Below, piece after piece: positions 35,837 to 43,921 of a stretch of 49,741 nt of DNA (positions are counted from its first letter, which is position 1; each line of letters begins with the position of its first letter). The position numbers and the translations under genes were made by a program. Below the pieces are notes generated by a model that saw only the letters and a list, made by a program, of their open reading frames with translations, was not told where the DNA came from and made no database searches. Source of the stretch: an uncultured Pelagibacteraceae bacterium (GTDB lineage Bacteria; Pseudomonadota; Alphaproteobacteria; Pelagibacterales; Pelagibacteraceae); the NCBI GenBank assembly GCA_902526115.1, contig CABZJV010000005.1, forward strand, positions 1 to 49,741, given 5' to 3'.

Positions 35837-37162
35837 TTAACAATCTAAAGTGTTCTGTCTTTCCCATTTAGTTATAGGTTTTGACTTATCAAATTTTTCT
35901 TTACTATTAAATTCTTTTAATTCAATTTTCTTTAATTTAACATAACTATCGATAACATTTTTTCCGAAAGCTTTATTTATAACCTTGTTGTCAGTAATTT
36001 TATTAAGAGATTCCCCAAGTTCATTTGGTAATTTTGAAAGATTGGGATATTTATCTGAGTCTTCATACATATTGCAATGAAGAGGTTTTCCTGGGTTCAT
36101 TTTTTTATTTAAACCTTCTATACCAGCAGCTAACACTCCTGCTTGAAGTAAATACGGATTGACTGATCCATCCATTAACCTTAACTCAAACCTTCCTGGA
36201 TCGGGTATTCTAATCATATGTGTTCTATTATTCCCTGTGTAAGAAATACTGCTTGGAGACCATGTTGCGCCAGATTTTGTTGGAGGTGCATTTATTCTTC
36301 TATAACTATTAATTGTTGGATTAAAAAAAGCTGATAATGACGATGCGTTTTTCATAACTCCACCTAAAAAATTATAAGCTATTTTACTTAAACCTAGTTT
36401 ATCTGATTTGTCTAAAAATTTATTTTTATTACCTTCCCAAACAGATATATGGGCATGACATCCATTTCCTGTTAAATTTTCAAATGGTTTTGGCATAAAT
36501 GTAGCTCTTAGCCCATGTTTTTCAGCCAATGTTTTCACCATATACTTAAAAAAAGTCTGTCTATCGGCTGTTTTCAAGCAGTCAGAGTAATCCCAGTTCA
36601 TTTCAAATTGACCGTTAGCATCCTCATGATCATTTTGATAAGGGCCCCATCCCATGTCGATCATACAATCACAAATTTCTTTTATTAAATCGTATCTCCT
36701 CATTAATGCTGATTGATCATAACAAGGTTTAGATTGGGTATCTCTTGGATCTGCAATAGAGCTTCCATCAGGTGATGTTAAAAAGTATTCACACTCCACA
36801 CCAGATTTCATGTTTAAATTATGTTGTTTCAATTTATTAATTTGATTTTTTAACATTACTCTTGGAGATGCTTCAACAGGCTTACCATTCATCCACAGAT
36901 CAGAGGCAAGCCAACCCACCTCTTTATTCCAAGGTAACTGTATTAAACTGTCTGGATCAGGAATACCAAACATATCACTGTCAGAGGGAGACATGTCAAG
37001 CCATGCGGCAAAACCAGCAAAACCAGCTCCATTTTTTTGCATTTCTTTTATCGCTTGAGCAGGTACTAGTTTCGATCTTAGAACACCAAATAAATCTACA
37101 AAACTTATTAGAAAATATTTTATTTTTTTTGATTTTGCTATTTGAAATAAATTTTTAGGCAT
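35837..37162 (-). CDS. Gamma-glutamylmethylamide synthetase (GlnT-type glutamine synthetase homologue)
   Basis: 441 residues, the length of GlnT/GMAS. Metal and substrate motifs are SGVECEYFLTSPDG, NDHEDANGQFEMNWDY, FMPKPFENLTGNGCHAHISVW and NSYRRINAPP, with GRFELRLMDGSVNPYL. PCYDQSALMRRYDL is, from memory, typical of the GlnT group. GMAS joins methylamine to the gamma-carboxyl of glutamate using ATP; the product is the substrate of N-methylglutamate synthase, whose three subunits are encoded just upstream. GlnT enzymes can also make glutamine. A 34-base gap follows the FMN subunit gene. Confidence 0.82.
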   Translation of the reverse strand: MPKNLFQIAKSKKIKYFLISFVDLFGVLRSKLVPAQAIKEMQKNGAGFAGFAAWLDMSPSDSDMFGIPDPDSLIQLPWNKEVGWLASDLWMNGKPVEASPRVMLKNQINKLKQHNLNMKSGVECEYFLTSPDGSSIADPRDTQSKPCYDQSALMRRYDLIKEICDCMIDMGWGPYQNDHEDANGQFEMNWDYSDCLKTADRQTFFKYMVKTLAEKHGLRATFMPKPFENLTGNGCHAHISVWEGNKNKFLDKSDKLGLSKIAYNFLGGVMKNASSLSAFFNPTINSYRRINAPPTKSGATWSPSSISYTGNNRTHMIRIPDPGRFELRLMDGSVNPYLLQAGVLAAGIEGLNKKMNPGKPLHCNMYEDSDKYPNLSKLPNELGESLNKITDNKVINKAFGKNVIDSYVKLKKIELKEFNSKEKFDKSKPITKWERQNTLDC

Positions 37163-37196
37163 ATCTAATAGTATGAGTATAAGAGATCACTAGCAA

Positions 37197-38525
37197 TCAT
37201 TTTTTTTCTTTATTTCCTGGTATCCAATTACTTCCAGCCAAAGGAACTCTTGCCATTGCAGCTGCTTCCACAGTTAGAGCACATAAGTCTTCTGGTTCTA
37301 GATTATGTAAACTATTTTTTCCACACGCTCTAGCTAATGTCTGTGCCTCTAGAGTCATAACCTTTAAATAGTTTGTAAGTTTTTTTCCTGCTTTAATAGG
37401 ATTTAATCTTTTCATTAATTTTGGATTTTGAGTTGAAATACCTGCAGGGTCGTTCCCTTCATGCCAATCATCATATGCTCCAGATGTTGTACCAAGTTTA
37501 TTATATTCTTTTTCCCACTTTGGATCGTTATCTCCAATTGCTATCATTGCAGCACTTCCAATTGAAACAGCATCAGCGCCAAGTGCAAGTGCTTTTGCAA
37601 CATCTGCACCATTTCTAATACCTCCAGATATTACAAGCTGCACCTCTCTATGTGAGTCTAAATCTTGTAATGCATCTACCGCTGGTCTGATACATGCTAG
37701 GGTTGGTTGTCCAACATTTTCAATAAACACTTCTTGTGTTGCAGCAGTTCCACCTTGCATTCCATCGAGTACAACAACATCAGCTCCTGCTTTTACAGCT
37801 AAAGCAGTATCATAATATGGTCTTGCCCCAGCAATTTTTATGAAGATTGGAACTTTCCATTTAGTTATTTCCCTTAATTCTAAAATTTTTATTTTTAAAT
37901 CATCAGGACCTGTCCAATCAGGATGCCTACATGCAGATCTTTGATCGACACCTTTAGGTAAAGTTCTCATTTTTGCCACACGATCATTTATTTTCTGACC
38001 TAAAAGCATTCCACCACCTCCAGGTTTTGCTCCTTGACCTATAACAACTTCTATAGCGTCTGCTTTTCTTAAATCGTCAGGATTCATGCCGTATCTTGAG
38101 GGTAATAACTGGTAAACCAAATGTTTTGATTGACCTCTTTCTTCTGGGGTCATTCCACCATCTCCAGTAGTAGTTGATGTGCCAGCAGCACTTGCCCATC
38201 TACCCAAAGCTTCTTTTGCAGGACCTGATAAAGCGCCAAAGCTCATACCAGCAATCGTTATTGGTATATCAAGTTCTAAAGGTTTTTTTGCATACTTAGT
38301 TCCCAATGTTACATTGGTAGTACACTTTTCCCGATAACCTTCCAATGGATATCTAGACATAGACGCACCTAAAAATAATAAATCATCAAAATGTGGAAGC
38401 CTTCTTTTTGATCCTCCTCCTCTAATATCATATATGCCAGTTTCTGCAGCTCTCCTAATTTCTGAGTTTGTATATTCATCAAAAGTCCAAGATTGTCGAG
38501 GTTGTGTTCTATTATTTTTTTTCAT
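37197..38525 (-). CDS. mgsC: N-methylglutamate synthase subunit C-like (FMN domain of split glutamate synthase, GlxD type)
   Basis: 442 residues with the FMN/TIM-barrel domain of glutamate synthase: ITIAGMSFGALSGPAKEALGR, TGDGGMTPEERG, IEVVIGQGAKPGGGGMLLG, ISGGIRNGADVAKALALGADAV. The place where glutamate synthases bind a [3Fe-4S] cluster reads GAYDDWHEGNDPAG: Tyr351, Trp354 and Asp359 stand at the three cysteine positions. That suits N-methylglutamate synthase, whose overall reaction is redox neutral. It is the GlxD type known from rhizobia and methylotrophs. The subunit B gene ends 2 bases before it. Confidence 0.82.
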   Translation of the reverse strand: MKKNNRTQPRQSWTFDEYTNSEIRRAAETGIYDIRGGGSKRRLPHFDDLLFLGASMSRYPLEGYREKCTTNVTLGTKYAKKPLELDIPITIAGMSFGALSGPAKEALGRWASAAGTSTTTGDGGMTPEERGQSKHLVYQLLPSRYGMNPDDLRKADAIEVVIGQGAKPGGGGMLLGQKINDRVAKMRTLPKGVDQRSACRHPDWTGPDDLKIKILELREITKWKVPIFIKIAGARPYYDTALAVKAGADVVVLDGMQGGTAATQEVFIENVGQPTLACIRPAVDALQDLDSHREVQLVISGGIRNGADVAKALALGADAVSIGSAAMIAIGDNDPKWEKEYNKLGTTSGAYDDWHEGNDPAGISTQNPKLMKRLNPIKAGKKLTNYLKVMTLEAQTLARACGKNSLHNLEPEDLCALTVEAAAMARVPLAGSNWIPGNKEKK

Positions 38526-38527
38526 AT

Positions 38528-39211
38528 TTAGTAACTAGATAAGTTATCAATCTTAAAGTTATATAATTTTCTAGCTGAACCATATCGTTTAAAGCTTTGA
38601 GGTTTAAGATTTTTTATATTAGCTTCTTTCAAATATTTTCTTAGTTTTTTAATGTGGTTATTATCCATCTTTTTTTCCACACAATCAGTACCAAGGGATT
38701 TAACTTTTCCTTTAATGTATATATTTGTTTCATATAAACTATCACCCAACGCTTCACCAGCATCTCCACATACTATAAGGTTTCCTGATTGTGACATGAA
38801 ACCTGACATATGGCCCACAGAACCTTTAACAATTATATCAACCCCTTTCATCGAAATTCCACACCTTGAACTCGCATCGCCATCTATAATTAATAGACCA
38901 CCGTGAGCAGTTGCTCCAGCTGATTGGGATGCATTACCTTTTACATGAATTTTTCCTGACATCATATTTTCAGCAACCCCAGTTCCAGCATTTCCTTCAA
39001 TCGTAATGTGAGCTTTTTGATTCATTCCACCACAATAATACCCTACGTGACCTTTAATATTTATATTCATATCCTCTGTAAGACCTGCGCAAAGAGCGTG
39101 ACTTCCTTCTGGGTTAATTATTTTAAAATCTCTTTCATTTTTCTTTCTATCTAAGTTTTGAAGTGTTTCATTTATTGATCTTAACTTTAATTTTTTTAAA
39201 TCCAATTCCAT
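38528..39211 (-). CDS. mgsB: N-methylglutamate synthase subunit B-like (GXGXG domain)
   Basis: 227 residues from the ATG at 39211, which overlaps the stop of subunit A by one base (TAATG) and has GGGGAAATTA in front; an in-frame TTG at 39223 is possible but less likely. The protein is a right-handed beta-helix with repeating glycine turns (NIKGHVGYYCGGMNQKAHITIEG and so on), the C-terminal domain of glutamate synthase made as a separate chain. It is a structural subunit that joins the amidotransferase and FMN subunits. Confidence 0.82.
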   Translation of the reverse strand: MELDLKKLKLRSINETLQNLDRKKNERDFKIINPEGSHALCAGLTEDMNINIKGHVGYYCGGMNQKAHITIEGNAGTGVAENMMSGKIHVKGNASQSAGATAHGGLLIIDGDASSRCGISMKGVDIIVKGSVGHMSGFMSQSGNLIVCGDAGEALGDSLYETNIYIKGKVKSLGTDCVEKKMDNNHIKKLRKYLKEANIKNLKPQSFKRYGSARKLYNFKIDNLSSY

Positions 39212-40095
39212 TAATTTCCCCAAGAATAAACTATACCCGGTTCAGGCTCAAAAATTTTAGCACTATTTACACTTGGTAAATGAGCCATAGCTTGAAATTC
39301 AGATGCTATCGATACGTAATCATCTGTTTCGGCGATAACAGCTGGTTTACATGCTATTTCATCTCTTACAATTGCAAAACCTTTTCTTGTTCCTGTTATA
39401 AAAGTATAAAAGCCATCTAGATCTTTTAGTCCAGATATAAGTGTATCCTTTAAAGATTTATTCTTTGATAAACTATTAGAGACATAACCTGCAGCAACTT
39501 CTGTGTCATTTTCTGAATTAAAAATATTACCCTGTTTTTTAAGTTCTCTTCTTAAATTATTATGATTTGACAATGATCCATTATGAACAAGACATTCATC
39601 TTCTCCTGTTGAATATGGGTGAGAACCATCAGTTGTAATTGCACTCTCTGTTGCCATTCTAGTATGACCAATGCCATGTGAACCACTAAAAGTTTCTAAT
39701 TTAAATTTTTTAACAACATCTTTTGGATTACCCACCTGTTTAAAAATTTCTATTGATCTGCCATATCCAACTAGAGATATATTTGTAAATTCTGAATTAA
39801 TTATTTTAATTACTTTTTTTGGTTCATCAGAAGTTGTCAGGATAACATGATCAGAATATTGATTTATTGTAGGTTTTTTTACTTTTTTAATTATTTCTTT
39901 TCTAAAATCATCAAAGTTTAATTTATTTAAGCATATTGAATATTTATAGTTTTTTTCGTTTTCAGTCTTATAAATCGCAAATCCAGCACTATCTGGGCCA
40001 CGAGACTCCATATTATTTAGCATTCCTGACAATATTTTTCCTAGATCTTTTTCGAACTTTTTTGTTTTAAGGTAAACGCCAACGATTCCACACAT
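39211..40095 (-). CDS. mgsA: N-methylglutamate synthase subunit A-like (class II glutamine amidotransferase)
   Basis: 294 residues. The N-terminal nucleophile Cys2 is present (MCGIVGVY), with GHTRMATESAITTDGSHPY, HNGSLSNHNNLRREL and a C-terminal IASEFQAMAHLP. Class II amidotransferases release the amide nitrogen of a glutamine-like substrate and channel it; here the substrate should be gamma-glutamylmethylamide, giving methylamine. No clear Shine-Dalgarno precedes the start; a 50-residue membrane-peptide frame ends 13 bases upstream, so coupling to that is possible. Confidence 0.82.
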   Translation of the reverse strand: MCGIVGVYLKTKKFEKDLGKILSGMLNNMESRGPDSAGFAIYKTENEKNYKYSICLNKLNFDDFRKEIIKKVKKPTINQYSDHVILTTSDEPKKVIKIINSEFTNISLVGYGRSIEIFKQVGNPKDVVKKFKLETFSGSHGIGHTRMATESAITTDGSHPYSTGEDECLVHNGSLSNHNNLRRELKKQGNIFNSENDTEVAAGYVSNSLSKNKSLKDTLISGLKDLDGFYTFITGTRKGFAIVRDEIACKPAVIAETDDYVSIASEFQAMAHLPSVNSAKIFEPEPGIVYSWGN

Positions 40096-40108
40096 GTTTT
40101 TTTTAAGT

Positions 40109-40261
40109 TTATTTAATTAAAGAAATAAAAAAATCTTTATAGTAGATAAGATTAACTATCACAATGATGATTATAGCCACAATAACTCCATATTTAGCTT
40201 TTGGGAAAGCTACTCCCCTCATCTTGCTTGGCCTTAACTCTTCTTTGTTATTTTCACTCAT
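40109..40261 (-). CDS. Predicted 50-residue single-pass membrane protein
   Basis: This frame, ATG at 40261 to TAA at 40109, is too short for ordinary gene finding. The protein opens MSENNKEELRPSKMRGVAF, then has a strongly hydrophobic helix at about residues 25-40 (YGVIVAIIIIVIVNLIYY) and a short lysine-ended tail. The polar/positive start and hydrophobic core look like a real small membrane protein. It lies 13 bases before the amidotransferase gene and about 14 bases after a terminator, and has only a weak Shine-Dalgarno. No function is known to me; a chance frame is not excluded. Confidence 0.5.
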   Translation of the reverse strand: MSENNKEELRPSKMRGVAFPKAKYGVIVAIIIIVIVNLIYYKDFFISLIK

Positions 40262-40275
40262 TCTAAAATTTGATT

Positions 40276-40307
40276 AAAAAAAAGGGCGCTACACTTAAGT
40301 AGCGCCC
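40276..40307 (-). terminator. Rho-independent terminator after the ammonium-transporter operon
   Basis: GGGCGCTAC (40284-40292) and GTAGCGCCC (40299-40307) form a perfect 9-bp stem with a 6-base loop; on the - strand it is followed by eight T residues (A residues at 40276-40283). It closes the run that includes the transporter and the 76-residue gene. The downstream methylamine cassette therefore needs read-through or its own promoter. Confidence 0.88.
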
Positions 40308-40322
40308 AAATTTTATTTTTAA

Positions 40323-40553
40323 TTACCAATCGGTAATATTGCTTTTATGGTCATTAGCGCCGTGTCTTTTTCTAGACAATCTATCAAGTTCTTCTCTCTC
40401 AGATTTATCTGTAATGACACTCCACCCAATCCATACAGCAATTAACAAGATGACTAGTATAAATTCACTAGATCCCGCTCCAGGATAAACCGACCCAGCA
40501 ACCTCTTCTGCAGGTTTATTTAGATGATCTATCCAGTTTGATACTGTAGCCAT
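40323..40553 (-). CDS. 76-residue single-pass membrane protein linked to the ammonium transporter
   Basis: Not a family I can name. One hydrophobic helix lies at about residues 30-48 (FILVILLIAVWIGWSVI), after a short polar start (MATVSNWIDHLNKPAEEVAG) and before a charged tail (DKSEREELDRLSRKRHG). GGAGAAAAAT precedes the ATG, a good Shine-Dalgarno. It begins 11 bases after the transporter stop and is followed by a terminator, so it is almost certainly made with the transporter. Amt genes are often paired with a PII gene; none is seen here, so this may be an accessory or regulatory subunit (inference). Confidence 0.72.
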   Translation of the reverse strand: MATVSNWIDHLNKPAEEVAGSVYPGAGSSEFILVILLIAVWIGWSVITDKSEREELDRLSRKRHGANDHKSNITDW

Positions 40554-40564
40554 ATTTTTCTCCT

Positions 40565-41965
40565 TTACCTGGTTGCTGATGAAAGTGCTTTTTCATCATC
40601 TTTAGCAGCCTCCATCATTTCGTAGTCTAGTCCAGCTATCTCAACTTCTCTTGGTATTCTTAGTTTACCCATTCCGTTTAGAACTCTAGCTATTATATAT
40701 CCTGGTATAAGCCCAAGAACTACGAACATTATTATTGCTCCTATAAATTGACCTAATGGATTAATTGTTGCGTAAGTTGTTCCATCAAACATAGCTCCAA
40801 CGCTATATCCAGATGAAGGATAACCATTCAAAACAAATCCACAGATTACAAGTCCAATGAAACCAGCATAACCATGTACAGCTACTGCTCCAACCGCGTC
40901 ATCGATTTTGAACTTTCGCTCAACCCAATAGTGAAGTTTGTAGGAAATCACAACACCAATCATACCAATAATTAAAGCTTGAATTGGATGATATAAGTCA
41001 TTTCCAGCTGATGCACATATTATACCTGCAAGTCCACTTGAGTAAGTCCAGAAAGGATCTCCTTTTGCAATAACATATCCAGCCAATAATCCACCTGATA
41101 ACGACATCAAGAAATTCATAGTGATTCCACTTAATGTAGTAGGTGTTAAATAAATGTTAGTTGCTGTCCAGAATGTTACTCCTTCCATCCCATACTCAGG
41201 TCCAAGGTCATATATTGGCACGTTACAAGCTGCATAAAATCCCCAGAAACCTGTGTAAATTAAAAATAATCCAATAGTAACTAGCCAAGGATTTCGTGGT
41301 CCTATGTTTCTTGGTTCACCACTTGATGAGAATTTTCCAATTCTTGGTCCTAAAACCATAAGAACACCTAGTGCAAATCCACCTGCAATTGCGTGAATAA
41401 CACCTGAAGCATAGGCATCATGATATCCCAAAATTTTAAGCATCCATCCATCAAAGTGCCATCCCCATGAAGCATCTATCGACCAGAAAACAGATCCAAT
41501 CGCAATTGCTAAAACTCCAAATGCAAAAGTTGTTATTCTTTCAATGATAGCCCCTGAAACAATAGAAGCAGCTGTCCATGAAAATAGTAAGAACGCTGCC
41601 CAGAAAACACCCATTATATGATCGTTTAGATTAACTGCCATAAGAGCATTAGTTGGATTGGCTAGATCATTCCCCCCAAATCCTCCACCTAAAACTAGCC
41701 CGGTACTTTCTGTCATAATTGATGGAGCTATTCCTGGTCCTGTTGGAAAAGCCCAATAAATCCACCAACCAAATAAAAACCAAGTTACTGTTACCAAAGG
41801 TATAAGCATTGTGTTTTTCATCAAGGTATGCTGGTGGTGTTTGTATCTCGAAGCTCCAACTTCATACATACAGAAACCGACGTGAATTAGAAACATCAGC
41901 ACTACTGTTACCCAGTAGTAAAATTCTGTAAATATAGTAGTAAGAGCACCTAACTGATCAGTCAT
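40565..41965 (-). CDS. amtB: Ammonium transporter (Amt/MEP/Rh family)
   Basis: 466 residues with about eleven membrane helices. The twin pore histidines are His191 (ASGVIHAIAGG) and His364 (VAVHGYAGFIG), and Asp183, eight residues before the first, corresponds to the conserved pore-region aspartate. SWTAASIVSGAIIERI and FWGFYAACN are the family's gate regions. It conducts ammonium, and possibly methylammonium, into the cell. GGGGGTAAAA precedes the ATG. It lies between two glutamate-synthase-like cassettes, which ties uptake to assimilation. The C-terminal tail is long and acidic (about 45 residues). Confidence 0.94.
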   Translation of the reverse strand: MTDQLGALTTIFTEFYYWVTVVLMFLIHVGFCMYEVGASRYKHHQHTLMKNTMLIPLVTVTWFLFGWWIYWAFPTGPGIAPSIMTESTGLVLGGGFGGNDLANPTNALMAVNLNDHIMGVFWAAFLLFSWTAASIVSGAIIERITTFAFGVLAIAIGSVFWSIDASWGWHFDGWMLKILGYHDAYASGVIHAIAGGFALGVLMVLGPRIGKFSSSGEPRNIGPRNPWLVTIGLFLIYTGFWGFYAACNVPIYDLGPEYGMEGVTFWTATNIYLTPTTLSGITMNFLMSLSGGLLAGYVIAKGDPFWTYSSGLAGIICASAGNDLYHPIQALIIGMIGVVISYKLHYWVERKFKIDDAVGAVAVHGYAGFIGLVICGFVLNGYPSSGYSVGAMFDGTTYATINPLGQFIGAIIMFVVLGLIPGYIIARVLNGMGKLRIPREVEIAGLDYEMMEAAKDDEKALSSATR

Positions 41966-42034
41966 TTTTTACCCCCATATTTGTTTAATAAACCTTATGA
42001 AATTTTTAAAGGCATGACAAATAAAAGAATGCTT

Positions 42035-42059
42035 AAAAACCTACTGTGGACAATAGGTT
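42035..42059 (-). terminator. Hairpin (terminator or attenuator) before the ammonium transporter
   Basis: AACCTACTG (42038-42046) and CAATAGGTT (42051-42059) pair over 9 bp with one G-U and a 4-base loop; on the - strand five T residues follow (A residues at 42035-42039). It lies in the 124-base gap between the 136-residue gene and the transporter, which otherwise holds only AT-rich sequence. It may stop part of the transcripts of the upstream cassette. Confidence 0.55.
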
Positions 42060-42089
42060 AAAAAAAAAAATCAACTCTTGATTGTGATA

Positions 42090-42500
42090 TTAAAATTTTA
42101 AATAGGCTTTTTTCAAATCAACAAGTGGATGTTTAGGAGACATTTGAAATTTAACTAAAAGCTCTCTCGCTATCATGTCTCTATCTTGTTGATTGTTCGG
42201 TAGTTTAATTGAGTTAGGAATAGTAACCCATCCGTTTGCGTTTCTACAAAACACTGCTGGTCTATCTTCTTCGTAACCCATGTGAACATCTTCTAACCAA
42301 TTTAAATCGTCCCATCCCATTGCTTCTATATATTTTTTTAAAAATGGTGTGATCTTTGTATAATCAGGTAGAAGATTTACATCATATCGATAACCAATAG
42401 ATTGGCCAATCATTTTTTCTCTTGCAGTTTCTTTTTTTTTACCTAATTGGCCTTTGACATTTTTTATTTTAGAATTTTTTTTGCCTTTTTTCTTAACCAT
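42090..42500 (-). CDS. Unrecognised 136-residue protein with a lysine-rich N-terminus
   Basis: I do not recognise the family. The first 30 residues are dominated by lysine (MVKKKGKKNSKIKNVKGQ...), followed by a soluble, aromatic-rich domain with IGYRYDVNLLPDYTKITPFLKKYIEAMGWDDLNWLEDVHMGYEEDRPAVFCRN-type sequence seen at about residues 35-85 and a C-terminal helix. No signal peptide or membrane helix. AAGGAT lies before the ATG, 8 bases after the FMN subunit stop, so it is in the same operon as the Fe-S-type cassette. The FMN subunit has a similar lysine-rich start, which may mean contact with RNA, membrane or each other. Confidence 0.7.
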   Translation of the reverse strand: MVKKKGKKNSKIKNVKGQLGKKKETAREKMIGQSIGYRYDVNLLPDYTKITPFLKKYIEAMGWDDLNWLEDVHMGYEEDRPAVFCRNANGWVTIPNSIKLPNNQQDRDMIARELLVKFQMSPKHPLVDLKKAYLKF

Positions 42501-42508
42501 AAGTATCC

Positions 42509-43921
42509 TTAAATTTTGTGATAGTTATCAACTCCAACAGTATAATTAGTACCGGCTAAAGGCACTTTTGCCAGAGCAGATGCCTCTGATGTTAATGCAG
42601 CTAGATCTTCTGGCTCTAAAGAATGTATATTCGTTTTACCACAAGCTCTTGCTAATAATTGAGCTTCTAGAGTCATTGAATGTAAATAGTTGTAAACTCT
42701 TAAAGCCGCATCATCAGGGTTTAACCTTGCTCTTAATTTTGGATCTTGAGTAGCTACTCCCACGGGACAACGACCCGTGTGACAGTGGTAACATTCTCCA
42801 GCTTTTACACCCATTTCTTTTTCAAAATCAGCTTCAGGAATATCTTTGTTACAGTTTAGTGCAATCATTGATCCTGTGCCAATAGCAATTGCATCAGCTC
42901 CTAAAGCTAAAGCTTTAGCCATGTCAGCACCATCTCTTACACCTCCAGCATAAATTAGAGTAACTTTTCCAGTTTTACCAACATCATCTATTGCTCTTCT
43001 TGCTTCTCTAATAGCAGCAATACCAGGTATACCAGTGTTTGCAGCAGCAATATGTGGACCAGCTCCAGTAGATCCTTCCATTCCATCTAAATATATTGAA
43101 TCAGGATCGCATTTTGCAGCCATACGCACATCATCGTATACTTTTGAGGCTCCTAATTTTAATTGAATTGGAACTTTATTTTTTGTTAATTGTCTAAGCT
43201 CTTCGACCTTTAAAGCTAAATCATCGGGACCTAACCAGTCAGGATGTCTAGCAGGCGATCTTTGGTCAATACCTGAAGGTAATGATCTCATTTCAGCAAC
43301 TTGGTCAGTTACTTTTTGTCCCATTAGGTGACCACCCATTCCAACTTTTTGACCTTGTCCGATAAAAACTTCTATTCCATCCGCTAATTGTGCATGATGA
43401 GGATTAAAACCGTATCTTGATTGAATACATTGATAGTACCATTTTTCAGAATACCTTCTTTCATCTGGTATCATTCCACCTTCACCTGAACAAGTAGCGC
43501 TACCAGCCATAGTTGCTCCTCTTGCCAAAGCAGTTTTTGCTTCATATGAAAGTGCACCAAAACTCATCCCAGTAATATAAACTGGAATATCTAATTCAAT
43601 AGGGTTTTCACATCTAGGACCAATTACTGTTTTTGTCTCACATTTTTCTCTATAACCTTCAATTACAAATCTTGTTAATGTTCCTGGTAAGAAAACTAAA
43701 TCATCAAAGGTTGGAATTTTTTTCATCAATGCCATTCCACGCATTCTATATCTTCCTAACTGAGCTTTGATATGTATGTCATCGATTACTTCAGGAGTAA
43801 AAATAGCATTATGCCCTAATAAACTTTTATTTCTTTTTCCTTCTTCGTGTGTGTGAACATCAGCTTTTCCACCAACACCTTTTTTATTTTTTTTTACTTT
43901 TTTATTTTTTTTCTTAGGCAT
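42509..43921 (-). CDS. Glutamate-synthase-like FMN subunit with Fe-S cysteines (second cassette)
   Basis: 470 residues. FMN-barrel motifs parallel those of the other cassette: VYITGMSFGALSYEAKTALARG, GEGGMIPDERR, IEVFIGQGQKVGMGGHLMG, YAGGVRDGADMAKALALGADAIAIG. Unlike the other cassette it keeps Cys377, Cys380 and Cys385 in GECYHCHTGRCPVGVATQDP, the [3Fe-4S] site of true glutamate synthases. The first 17 residues are lysine-rich (MPKKKNKKVKKNKKGVG). It should make glutamate from 2-oxoglutarate and ammonia using electrons from a ferredoxin-like donor, or do a related reductive amination. It overlaps the GXGXG gene by one base (TAATG). Confidence 0.82.
   Translation of the reverse strand: MPKKKNKKVKKNKKGVGGKADVHTHEEGKRNKSLLGHNAIFTPEVIDDIHIKAQLGRYRMRGMALMKKIPTFDDLVFLPGTLTRFVIEGYREKCETKTVIGPRCENPIELDIPVYITGMSFGALSYEAKTALARGATMAGSATCSGEGGMIPDERRYSEKWYYQCIQSRYGFNPHHAQLADGIEVFIGQGQKVGMGGHLMGQKVTDQVAEMRSLPSGIDQRSPARHPDWLGPDDLALKVEELRQLTKNKVPIQLKLGASKVYDDVRMAAKCDPDSIYLDGMEGSTGAGPHIAAANTGIPGIAAIREARRAIDDVGKTGKVTLIYAGGVRDGADMAKALALGADAIAIGTGSMIALNCNKDIPEADFEKEMGVKAGECYHCHTGRCPVGVATQDPKLRARLNPDDAALRVYNYLHSMTLEAQLLARACGKTNIHSLEPEDLAALTSEASALAKVPLAGTNYTVGVDNYHKI

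Noticed and set aside
41966..42089. Riboswitch upstream of the ammonium transporter
   Set aside because: Apart from one simple hairpin there is no multi-stem structure or recognisable aptamer core in these 124 bases.
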